Shown here piece by piece: positions 56,943-64,000 of a stretch of DNA of 64,000 nucleotides; the first letter of the stretch is position 1; every line of letters begins with the position of its first letter. The notes beneath the pieces were generated by a model that made no database searches, was not told where the DNA came from, and saw only the letters and a list, made by a program, of their open reading frames with translations. Made by a program: the position numbers and the translations under genes. This DNA is from an uncultured Cohaesibacter sp. (lineage in GTDB: Bacteria; Pseudomonadota; Alphaproteobacteria; Rhizobiales; Cohaesibacteraceae). The stretch is from positions 3,426,501-3,490,500 of the forward strand of contig NZ_OY762934.1 of NCBI RefSeq assembly GCF_963667045.1. Direction: 5' to 3'.

Positions 56943-58085
56943 ATGCCCATGCTTAGATCGCTGTTTGTTTTGATCGTTTCAGCCTCTCTTACAGGATGTG
57001 CCATCACACCCAGAGAAGGGCCTCTCTCTTCGGAGATCGAAACGCAGAGCGAGGAAAACGAGTATCTCGTTGTCGATGTTGACTCACAGATTGTGGACGG
57101 ATTGTCCCGATTCATGCCCGTCAGTCTTCACAGCCAGTTCAAGACAACGGCTCGCCATCTGCCAATTTCCACAGTCGGTGTGGGCGATGTGTTGTCGGTG
57201 ACCGTGTTCGAAGCTGATGAGGGCGGTCTGTTTTCCAATAAATCCGGCAAGGGTGCCGAATTTCCCAGCGTTGTCGTGAATGAAAAGGGAGAGATTTCCC
57301 TCCCCTACACCGGCTCGATCAAGGTAAAGGGCAAGACACCGCTGCAAATTCAGGATCTTGTCATTGAAAGCCTTGAAGGCAAGGCCATTCAGCCGCAGGC
57401 TATGGTCAATGTTGTTCGCAATGAAAACAACATCGTGACGCTCAGCGGGGATGTTTCGAAGCCGGGTCTCTATCCTCTGCCATCGCAGGGGGTTCGCCTG
57501 CTTGACGTGGTTGCTCAGGCTGGTGGCACCAAATATCCTGCACGCGAAACCTATGTTACCCTGATGCGGGGTAGCCGTCAGGGTGTTCAGCAGCTGGAAA
57601 CCGTCATCAATCAGCCTGATGAAAATATTTATGTCGCGCGTGGCGACCGGATTTATCTGGCGCACGATCCGCAGCGCTATACGGTTCTTGGTGCCGTCAA
57701 GAAGCCATCTGTCTATACGTTCGATGCCTCCAGCATTTCCGTTTTGGAAGCGATCGCTGCGGCTGGTGGTCTGAATGATATTCGCGCCGATGCGACGGGC
57801 GTTTTCGTCTTCCGGTATGAAGATCCAAAAGTGCTGGATTCCATGAACATTAAGTACACGCGACAGGTTCGTGGCAAGGTTCCTACTATTTATCGTATTA
57901 ACATGAAGCATGCGCGGTCGTATTTTTACGCGCAGTCCTTCCATCTTGAGGACAAAGATTCCGTCTTCGTATCGAATGCGCGTGGTGTCGAAATCGGCAA
58001 GGTGCTGCAGTTGTGGAGCTTGGCTACCTCCTCTGTGCGCAGTGTAGCAAGCACCGGGAATGCGTTCGAAGGCTTGTCCAATTAA
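56943..58085 (+). CDS. Polysaccharide export outer-membrane lipoprotein (Wza/KpsD family)
   Basis: Forms the outer-membrane channel for capsule export. A lipoprotein signal peptide ends in LTGC with the lipidated Cys at residue 19. The poly_export domain follows (VGVGDVLSVTVFEADE, INEKGEI-like VVNEKGEISLPYTGSIKVKG), then two SLBB repeats (ITLSGDV-like VTLSGDVSKPGLYPL; YTVLGAVKKPSVYTFD). The 380-residue length fits Wza/KpsD/BexD proteins. An ATG at 56949 is an equally possible start. The preceding 268 bases are AT-rich and gene-free and probably hold a promoter. Confidence 0.94.
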   Translation: MPMLRSLFVLIVSASLTGCAITPREGPLSSEIETQSEENEYLVVDVDSQIVDGLSRFMPVSLHSQFKTTARHLPISTVGVGDVLSVTVFEADEGGLFSNKSGKGAEFPSVVVNEKGEISLPYTGSIKVKGKTPLQIQDLVIESLEGKAIQPQAMVNVVRNENNIVTLSGDVSKPGLYPLPSQGVRLLDVVAQAGGTKYPARETYVTLMRGSRQGVQQLETVINQPDENIYVARGDRIYLAHDPQRYTVLGAVKKPSVYTFDASSISVLEAIAAAGGLNDIRADATGVFVFRYEDPKVLDSMNIKYTRQVRGKVPTIYRINMKHARSYFYAQSFHLEDKDSVFVSNARGVEIGKVLQLWSLATSSVRSVASTGNAFEGLSN

Positions 58086-58090
58086 CAATT

Positions 58091-58115
58091 GTGCCCGGTG
58101 ATTGGAACCGGGCAC
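58091..58115 (+). terminator. Hairpin between export lipoprotein and kpsS genes
   Basis: GTGCCCGGT (58091-58099) and ACCGGGCAC (58107-58115) form a perfect 9-bp stem with a 7-base loop six bases after the lipoprotein stop. It is followed by only AGATTTTC, so it is a weak terminator or attenuator ahead of kpsS. Confidence 0.6.
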
Positions 58116-58126
58116 AGATTTTCTGG

Positions 58127-59554
58127 ATGTGCGGTGTTGGTGTGACCCAGGAGTTGCAAAATTCTGACGTGCAGGACGGAAAGAGAGTCTTTCTCTTTCT
58201 TCAGGGGCATCCCTCGTTCTTTGCGCGCAATGTTGCCAATCGTCTCGAAAAGGACGGCCACACAGCGCTACGCATCAACTTCTGTCTGGGTGACAGGGTT
58301 TTGTGGTGGGGGCGCAAGGGATTTAGTTTCCGGCTGCCTTTTTCTTCGTGGGAAGGGTATTTGCGCAGCTTTATCGCAAAGCATGGCGTTACCGATATCA
58401 TCTATTATGCCGACCGCAAGCCCTACCACCAGATCGCGGCAAAAGTGGCCGATGAGCTTGGTATTCCCACCTACGCCTATGAGTTCGGGTATTTGAGGCC
58501 GGACTGGATTACTCTGGAACGCGGAGGCATGTCTGCCTTTTCACACTTCCCGATTGATCCTGATGAGATTCGGGCTATCGCCCAGCGCTGTGATGAACCA
58601 GACCTGCAGCAGAAATACCCTTATACGAAACCAAGGGAAATCGTCTTTGAGGTGAGCTACAACCTGCTCAGCTATTTCCTCTGGTTCCTTTATCCGTTCT
58701 ACAAGGCAGACCGCTATTATAATCCGCTGCTTGAGTATATTTCCGGCATCCCGGGATTGTTCTATGAAAAGCGCCGCAACGTGGCAGCCCGTCGTCTGGT
58801 GACTAAACTTGGCCGTGAGCGGAGGCCGTTCTTTGTTTTTTCCCTGCAATTGCAAAGTGACTATCAGCTGCGCTCAAACGCGCCTTTCTCGCATCAGAAG
58901 AAGGCCATCGAGAGCGCCATGGTGTCCTTTGCCCGGAATACCAACAAGCGGACAAACCTTATTCTGAAGGCTCATCCTCTGGATAACGGCTGGGAGCGGT
59001 GGGGGAGCTTCATCCGCAAGAAGGCAAAGGAACTCGGGGTTTCCGATCGCGTCCATTTCATTGTGGGCGGCAACCTCACGTTCATGCTGAGGCATGCAAA
59101 GGGCTGTGTGATGATCAACAGCACTGTTGGTCTGCATTCTGTGCGGTCCGGGTGTCCGGTCAAGGTTATGGGGCACGCGATCTATGACATTAGGGGGTTG
59201 ACGCATCAGGGGTCCCTCGACAGTTTCTGGAAAGAGCCGCAGGCACCGGATCCGGCGTTCGTAAAGGATTTTGTTAAGGCGCTCGCAGGGACCATTCAGG
59301 TCAAGGGGAATTTCTTTACTGCCAAGGGCAACAAGGCCGCAGTGCCGGCTTTTGCGCGTAATCTTGTGGAACGGAATGTCAATGGGCTTGGTGCATTTGT
59401 TCCCGTGCCGCCGAGGCTCTTGACTCTTCGCGCTTATGAACGTCCGCTTTATGCCCAGAAACCCGTTACCGTGGAGGTTGATTTTGAGGCTGTGGCTGAC
59501 ACCGATATCGATGTAGCTCCGGCGTTCAATCCTGCGGTTCTGAGCATTCGGTAA
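58127..59554 (+). CDS. kpsS: KpsS-like capsule polysaccharide synthesis/export protein
   Basis: Capsule_synth family member of the KpsS type, which in E. coli adds the first Kdo to the lipid anchor. Visible motifs are VFLFLQGHPSFFARNVANRL near the N-terminus (in two parts VFLFLQGHPS, FFARNVANRL), AYEFGYLRPDWITLERGGMS, FVFSLQLQSDYQLRSNAPF, LILKAHPLDNG and MINSTVGLHSVRSGCPVKVMG. The ATG at 58127 gives 475 residues; it lacks a strong Shine-Dalgarno and the true start could be a nearby downstream GTG at 58142. An upstream extension to 58013 overlaps the lipoprotein gene and is not credible. Confidence 0.9.
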   Translation: MCGVGVTQELQNSDVQDGKRVFLFLQGHPSFFARNVANRLEKDGHTALRINFCLGDRVLWWGRKGFSFRLPFSSWEGYLRSFIAKHGVTDIIYYADRKPYHQIAAKVADELGIPTYAYEFGYLRPDWITLERGGMSAFSHFPIDPDEIRAIAQRCDEPDLQQKYPYTKPREIVFEVSYNLLSYFLWFLYPFYKADRYYNPLLEYISGIPGLFYEKRRNVAARRLVTKLGRERRPFFVFSLQLQSDYQLRSNAPFSHQKKAIESAMVSFARNTNKRTNLILKAHPLDNGWERWGSFIRKKAKELGVSDRVHFIVGGNLTFMLRHAKGCVMINSTVGLHSVRSGCPVKVMGHAIYDIRGLTHQGSLDSFWKEPQAPDPAFVKDFVKALAGTIQVKGNFFTAKGNKAAVPAFARNLVERNVNGLGAFVPVPPRLLTLRAYERPLYAQKPVTVEVDFEAVADTDIDVAPAFNPAVLSIR

Positions 59555-60018
59555 TTCCCGTTTTTCCTATTTTTATGGATATTTGGCTAAATGACGCAAT
59601 GAGGAGCCTTTTGCTGAAAAGGTGGATGCTATTCCATGTGAACATCTTGTCAATCTGTGCCTTGCTTCGTTCGCAGAGCGTTCCTTCTGGACGTAGAGTA
59701 TTCCTTCCCGTTCTCCCATTCTCCCGTTCTCCCGTGAAACAAGTGTCAGAACTGACTTTGCTCAGGAGAGCTCTGTCTTGCGCGTGCGAGGGGCAAAATG
59801 GAGCGGGCAGATTTCGGCTTTTTCAAAGATTGGTTAAACACATAGTCAAATCAAACTTCTAAGAAAGAAAACTCTCGAATTTTGGTGCCATTTTTTTCGG
59901 GGTGTGTTACATGTTCTTCGATCATCTGAAGCCGTGTATTTCATGCTCTAATTGATATTTTTGCTTGGCAATGCAGTTTTTCGGAAAAGCTTATAGTCGG
60001 GTCTATGGAGATGAGTAA
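59555..60018 (+). other. 464-base gene-poor region with sequence similarity to a downstream junction
   Basis: No believable coding frame is present. It starts with GTAATTCCCGTTTT (59551-59564), which recurs at 61632-61645 after the next gene. It also holds an 8-base tandem repeat of TTCTCCC(A/G) three times at 59711-59734. The right end is AT-rich and probably carries the promoter for the gene at 60019. Confidence 0.5.
59711..59734. repeat. Short tandem repeat, 8-base unit x3
   Basis: TTCTCCCA, TTCTCCCG, TTCTCCCG in direct succession, preceded by a partial TTCCCG unit. It may be slippage-prone. Confidence 0.6.
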
Positions 60019-61635
60019 ATGTCGATAGTTTTGTCCTGCGGACATCGGAATTCAGGATATGACTTTGCCCACAAAGTCTTGCTGGCAAGCGGCCTTGGGG
60101 CTGCTCACCCCTCACCAGTTCAGCAGCTTTCCCCCGAAGACATGTCGCAGGCGATGTTTGATGCCTACAAGATCTCGCCGGATGACCCTGATCAATTTGG
60201 GCAGATTCGTCCCGGCAAGTTCTGGGAGACTATGGTCAACGACTTCATGTCGGCCAACATGACTGTGACTGACTGGGGATGGGCCGATGCCAAGAGCGTC
60301 CAGTTGCTCGATTACTGGAAGCAATTCGACAATCTCTGCAAATTCGTGCTGGTGTACTCTTCTCCTGCCTATGCATTGGCCGGTCTTCTGCTAGAAGCTC
60401 GACCTGACCTGGAGCTCGTCAGCAAGACAATGAGCCTGTGGCTTGTAGAAAACAGTCGGATGCTCAATTTTTATTTTGCAAACAAGGATCGGGCCATTCT
60501 GGTCAATGTTTCATCCTTTGCTTCAGATGCCGGTCGTTTGGTTGCGCTGGCCAAGGAGAAATTGGGCCTTGAGCTTGCTGACCTCTCGGGTGAGGAGCCA
60601 GCCTTGGCGCATGACTGTCTTTTTGACTTGATGGCAAGCCCGCTTGTCGCGGACTATGCCTCCTGTCAGGAGCTGTTTCAGGAGATGGAAAGTGCCGCTG
60701 ATCTGCCTTCCACTGAAGATTCGTCTGACAGTCGTTCTCTGAGCTGTCTGGCGTGGGACACCTACCGCGCGGCGTGTCAACAGATCGAGGTTCGGTCATC
60801 CGAGTTGGCGCAACTTGCCGAGAAGAGCAAGCTTCTGTCCCAACAGCTTGAAGAACAGCGTGCTGTTTTGGAGCAGAAGGATCAGGAAACGACGCTGCTC
60901 TCTCTGCAACTGGAACAGAGTTACGAAGATCAGGCCAGCGCAGGGACTGCCCGTTTGGCGACTGCGGAAAGCGAGCAGCTGAAGGATCTCGCACGTGAAA
61001 ACGAGCTGTTGCAGTTGCAGCTGCTGCAGTTGCAGGAAGAGCTCGAATATTACTTCAAGAAAAGCCAAAACGAGCCAGCCAAGGCTCAAGCAAAACAGCA
61101 AGAAGTTCCAGCTCAGCCAAAAGCGCCAGTTCAGCCAAAAGCGGAGCCCAAGCCGAAAAGCGAGACGGAGATCAAACCAAAGTCTGGTGTCAAGGTTGAT
61201 CTCAAGCAGTTTATTGACGGATCCAACTGGTGGAATGCTGAAGCGGATGGGCGCTGGGCAGGACCTGCCACCAAAAGCCTGTTGCGGCTCCCAGCCTTGT
61301 CACGGGGCAGCTATCGCATGGAGATTGATGTCGTGGACGCCATGGATATCGAAATTCTGCGCGGCATGAAGATTGCGCTTGATGGCAAGCCGGTTGCCTG
61401 GAAGAGCGACGATGCGCTGCTCGGTCCGTGGGCTTCCTTTGCCAAGGCCTTCAAGAAAAAACTGCATTATCCGCAGACACTTACAGCTCTTGTTCGGATT
61501 GGAAAAGATCAGGAAGGGAAGGACTTGCAGTTGACGCTGACATTCCCGAAAACCCTTTCGCCAGCGGCAAAGGGCTCGGATGACATGCGTGATTTGGCTG
61601 TTCGCGTGCGGCAGGTTAAGCTGTCAGCGCTGTAA
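60019..61635 (+). CDS. Sulfotransferase-like protein with coiled coil and C-terminal beta-rich domain
   Basis: A 538-residue protein in four parts. Residues 1 to about 190 resemble a sulfotransferase/P-loop fold: LSCGHRNSGYDFAHKVLLASGLG stands where the 5'-phosphosulfate loop should be (first half LSCGHRNSGYDF), and CKFVLVYSSPAYALAGLLLEA resembles the 3'-phosphate region. Residues about 253-345 are a Glu/Gln/Leu-rich coiled coil. Residues about 347-392 are a Lys/Pro/Gln-rich linker. Residues about 393-538 are a beta-rich domain (DGSNWWNAEADGRWAG, LPALSRGSYRMEIDV). The loop lacks the usual Lys/Arg-Ser/Thr-Gly-Thr pattern, so catalysis is doubtful. It lies in the capsule locus next to another sulfotransferase fusion. 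Confidence 0.7.
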   Translation: MSIVLSCGHRNSGYDFAHKVLLASGLGAAHPSPVQQLSPEDMSQAMFDAYKISPDDPDQFGQIRPGKFWETMVNDFMSANMTVTDWGWADAKSVQLLDYWKQFDNLCKFVLVYSSPAYALAGLLLEARPDLELVSKTMSLWLVENSRMLNFYFANKDRAILVNVSSFASDAGRLVALAKEKLGLELADLSGEEPALAHDCLFDLMASPLVADYASCQELFQEMESAADLPSTEDSSDSRSLSCLAWDTYRAACQQIEVRSSELAQLAEKSKLLSQQLEEQRAVLEQKDQETTLLSLQLEQSYEDQASAGTARLATAESEQLKDLARENELLQLQLLQLQEELEYYFKKSQNEPAKAQAKQQEVPAQPKAPVQPKAEPKPKSETEIKPKSGVKVDLKQFIDGSNWWNAEADGRWAGPATKSLLRLPALSRGSYRMEIDVVDAMDIEILRGMKIALDGKPVAWKSDDALLGPWASFAKAFKKKLHYPQTLTALVRIGKDQEGKDLQLTLTFPKTLSPAAKGSDDMRDLAVRVRQVKLSAL

Positions 61636-61666
61636 TTCCCGTTTTCAAAAAATTAGGCTAGATGAA

Positions 61667-63685
61667 ATGACGAAATCTGAAACTGTTTCTGCGGGGCTGG
61701 ATGGAATGATTGGCTCTACCCGAACGAGCTGTTCGCCGCTTGATCTGATTCAGAAAGTCTTTCCCATTCACTCTCTCCTGCATGTCGGGACAGGTTTGAA
61801 GCGTGCATTGGACATTTATCGCGATCATGCTGTGCCGTCGGTCGTTTTTGTAGAAACCGGCGGAGCGGACCTTGGTCAGCTGAGCAATGCTCTGGGAGAG
61901 CGGGCTGGTTACAGTCTTCATCAAGCCTGGTTGGCTGACGTTGCTGGTGATGCTGTCTGTTACAGTGCCAGCAATATCAAGGAAAGTGGCTTGATCAAGC
62001 CTGAAAGTCTTGCTTTCCTTTGGCAGAATTTGAAGACCAGATCGGAAGTGCCGGTAGAGACAGTCACGCTTGATCAGTTCGTGGATGCTTCCGTTGCACC
62101 GGAAGCTGCCAGTGCGCTGAACTGGATCGTCATTGATCAGCTGCAGGCCGGGGCGGTTGCCAAGGGTGGTCGTTCGTTGATTGCCCAATGTGACGTGGTT
62201 GTTGCGAGGCTTGTCCTGGATGATGGTTTGCTGCCTGAAGCAAGCGGATTTTCCAAGACGGAATTCGATGCGCTTATGGCGGACTTTGGCCTTGCACATG
62301 TTGTAACAGAGCCGGAAGTCAATCCTGCGGTTGCTCGGTGTTTCTACGTGCGCGACTGGAAGCAGCAGTTGCAGTCGGAGCTTGGGGCGTGCAAGGTTCA
62401 GGCGCAAGACCGGCAGGAGGCATTGGAATGCGAGCTTGCGAGCCTGCGCGAGGCCCTTCGGGCCGCTGCTGCGCGGAGTGCCGAAGAGATCAGCCGTCTT
62501 GTTTCCGAGCGAGATGAGAAGGCACTGGTTGCAGATCGGCGTGCAGAAAGCATCTCCAGTCTTTCCAAATTGAAAGATGAGCAGTCAACTCTGGCGGAGA
62601 TCCGCGCTGAGCACATTGTGAGCCTGATCAAGGAGCGGGACGAGCAGTCTGCGTTGGCTTCCAAGCGGGCAGATCATATTGCCCAGCTCGCCAAGGCCAG
62701 AGATGAACAGGCTGCGCTTGCAACGAAGCGGGCCGAGCATGTTCAGCATTTGACCAAGGCGCGTGATGCTCAGATGGCTTTGGCGAAAACGAATGAGGAC
62801 GAGGTCAAGCGGTTGACTCATGTGCTCAATATGAAGCCGCCAATGTTCAATTTCAAAGGCATTCGCCGCCTGGAGCATCTGGCGAATAACAGCAAAAGCC
62901 CAAAGATCTATGTTGAGGTCAAGTCGTTGCCGCGGTCCGGGCTGCACTATCTGCGCAACAGCCTGGAGCATATTCTTGGTACTTCTTTCAGCTTTTGTGA
63001 GTGGTATCACGAGCCAGGATGTTGCCGGAATATGCCATGTGATCTGACCGGCATCATGGAAAATGATGATCGTCCTCATCTGCGGCTGATCAAGTCGCAT
63101 GATTTCGATCTTCTTGATCCTCCCTATTCTGTCAATGGGTCTTCGATACGGCGCCTTATTCTTGTCCGAGAGCCGCTCTATATTCTGACGTCATGGTGGG
63201 GGCTGGAAGTCATCCAGGCCAATGCTAAGCTGTTGTCTAACCACCATATCGATGTGACCAAGATCTTGTATCTTCATGAAAAAGGAGTTTTAAGTAAAGC
63301 TTACGAGGTGATAGATCAACATGGTGCTGTTCCTGATGGTAAAAGCTTGGAGCAATGGTTGAAAAACAAAGCTCATTATATTTCTCTTTTTATTGATAAG
63401 TGGTGTAATCCTGCCTCTCCGTTGGGAGAGGTGGTTTATTACGGAAGTGTAAAAGAGAATATTTTGCAAATGCTTGAGCCATTTGTTGCCACAATGAGCG
63501 AAAACTCACTCCATTTGATGAAAGAGTTTAAGGCTGAAAGGATTGATGCTTTCCATTCAAGGCAAGATGCCTTTGAAGGACCGACGAATAGTATATCTCA
63601 GTTCTTGAGGGTTCATTCTGAAGCATTTGAAGAAACTGCAAGAGGGATAGGAGGGCTGGATGGTGAAGCCGTGAGACAAGAATGA
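61667..63685 (+). CDS. FkbM-like / coiled-coil repeat / sulfotransferase fusion protein
   Basis: A 672-residue protein. Residues about 20-240 resemble a FkbM-type methyltransferase fold (LLHVGTGLKRALDIY, VPVETVTLDQFVDAS, NWIVIDQLQAGAVAKGG) but with a poor SAM motif. Residues 274-378 are five 21-residue coiled-coil repeats of type HIxxLxKxRDEQxALAxKRAE. Residues from about 415 form a sulfotransferase domain with LPRSGLHYLRNSLEHIL as the phosphosulfate loop, RLIKSHDFDLLDPP and LVREPLYILTSWW as the 3'-phosphate region. The ATG at 61667 is chosen because upstream frame lies inside the previous gene. The last 450 bases are much more AT-rich than the rest. Confidence 0.75.
   Translation: MTKSETVSAGLDGMIGSTRTSCSPLDLIQKVFPIHSLLHVGTGLKRALDIYRDHAVPSVVFVETGGADLGQLSNALGERAGYSLHQAWLADVAGDAVCYSASNIKESGLIKPESLAFLWQNLKTRSEVPVETVTLDQFVDASVAPEAASALNWIVIDQLQAGAVAKGGRSLIAQCDVVVARLVLDDGLLPEASGFSKTEFDALMADFGLAHVVTEPEVNPAVARCFYVRDWKQQLQSELGACKVQAQDRQEALECELASLREALRAAAARSAEEISRLVSERDEKALVADRRAESISSLSKLKDEQSTLAEIRAEHIVSLIKERDEQSALASKRADHIAQLAKARDEQAALATKRAEHVQHLTKARDAQMALAKTNEDEVKRLTHVLNMKPPMFNFKGIRRLEHLANNSKSPKIYVEVKSLPRSGLHYLRNSLEHILGTSFSFCEWYHEPGCCRNMPCDLTGIMENDDRPHLRLIKSHDFDLLDPPYSVNGSSIRRLILVREPLYILTSWWGLEVIQANAKLLSNHHIDVTKILYLHEKGVLSKAYEVIDQHGAVPDGKSLEQWLKNKAHYISLFIDKWCNPASPLGEVVYYGSVKENILQMLEPFVATMSENSLHLMKEFKAERIDAFHSRQDAFEGPTNSISQFLRVHSEAFEETARGIGGLDGEAVRQE
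62486..62800 (+). repeat. Five 63-base repeats encoding a 21-residue coiled-coil unit
   Basis: Codons 274-378 of the fusion gene make five consecutive 21-residue units (three heptads each) without gaps, for example HIVSLIKERDEQSALASKR followed by AD, then HIAQLAKARDEQAALATKR. The protein repeats are clear while the DNA has diverged, so the array is not recent. Confidence 0.85.
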
Positions 63686-63744
63686 TGTTGGGTTGTTGTT
63701 GAGAGTGTATATGAATTAAAAGAGCTGAGGCTTATATGGGGAGA

Positions 63745-64000
63745 TCATCGATTTCGTCGTGTTTTTTTGTTTAGAAAGATCGTTTTAAAGGTGTGCTTTT
63801 TTGTAAAGAATTTTAACAGCGCCTTTTGGCAGCTTTCTGGTGTCCTACATTGCTCCCGTTCTCTCCACAAAATCGAAAGTGAATCTGCCATAAATTCCGG
63901 CACTTCTCCTTCCACAGGATAATGTTTGAGGAAATTCTCAGCTCTTTCCTTCATGGGTCCCTTGAGGTGACGCATGATGGAATAGATCGCAGCAACCACA
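63745..64000 (-). CDS. Hypothetical protein, C-terminal part, running off the right edge
   Basis: An open minus-strand frame of at least 84 codons reaches the window end with no stop and could be the 3' end of a larger gene convergent to the sulfotransferase fusion. It reads IMRHLKGPMKERAENFLKHY and later ADSLSILWREREQCRTPES, with a basic tail. I recognise no family. The GTG at 63999 may be internal. The AT-rich 60-base gap before it is featureless. Confidence 0.35.
   Translation of the reverse strand, partial: VVAAIYSIMRHLKGPMKERAENFLKHYPVEGEVPEFMADSLSILWREREQCRTPESCQKALLKFFTKKHTFKTIFLNKKTRRNR

Noticed and set aside
59575-59862. 95-codon plus-strand frame after kpsS
   Set aside because: Spans a tandem repeat, has no recognisable domain and its start is unsupported.
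62486-62800. Regular 63-base repeat considered as a CRISPR-like array
   Set aside because: The repeats are in frame, diverged at DNA level and encode a coiled coil; there are no spacers.

Overview
The window reads as chromosomal DNA of a GC-rich alphaproteobacterium. A marine or rhizobia-like Hyphomicrobiales member, for example a Cohaesibacter-type organism, would fit, but that placement is inferred from gene content and not proven. Supporting traits are the XdhABC/PuuD/PuuE-UraD purine pathway, a UrtABCDE-urease operon behind a textbook sigma-54 promoter, and a capsule locus resembling the rkp-1 region of Sinorhizobium meliloti. I see no tRNA, rRNA, CRISPR array, insertion sequence or phage gene.

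Layout. (1) 1-2072, minus strand: a two-gene RND efflux system, with the inner-membrane pump running off the left edge. (2) 2672-4090: manC, supplying GDP-mannose. (3) 4301-30014: a purine-to-ammonia island. Xanthine dehydrogenase (xdhABC) makes urate. The membrane urate oxidase PuuD, HIU hydrolase and a PuuE-UraD fusion carry it to allantoate. AllE and AllA finish the ureide branch, giving glyoxylate and urea. Malate synthase G consumes the glyoxylate and urease consumes the urea. A nucleobase permease and a LysR regulator accompany them. The urea ABC transporter (urtABCDE) and urease (ureDABCEFG) form one twelve-gene minus-strand series behind a perfect TGGCAC-N5-TTGCA promoter, so nitrogen control is very likely. 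The allantoate-hydrolysing enzyme (AllC or allantoicase) is not in the window.

(4) 30484-63685, plus strand: a large capsular polysaccharide locus. It holds GT4 and GT2 glycosyltransferases, three single-domain KpsC-like proteins, a KpsS-like protein, a Wza/KpsD-type outer-membrane lipoprotein, and Gmd plus Fcl for GDP-L-fucose. Embedded in it is a complete sulfation module: CysD and a CysN-CysC fusion make PAPS, CysQ removes the by-product PAP, and at least two (probably three) sulfotransferase-like proteins are present. A 2,568-residue reducing polyketide synthase, an alpha-oxoamine synthase and a short-chain reductase match the rkpA-rkpG-rkpH set of S. meliloti, which is thought to make a lipid needed for K-antigen export.

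Taken together, the locus looks like the machinery for a sulfated, probably fucose-containing capsule on a polyketide-derived amino-lipid. The most unusual members are the last two genes: a degenerate sulfotransferase with a coiled coil and beta-rich tail, and a FkbM-like / 21-residue-repeat coiled-coil / sulfotransferase fusion. The ABC export genes (kpsMTE type) are not visible and may lie beyond the right edge.
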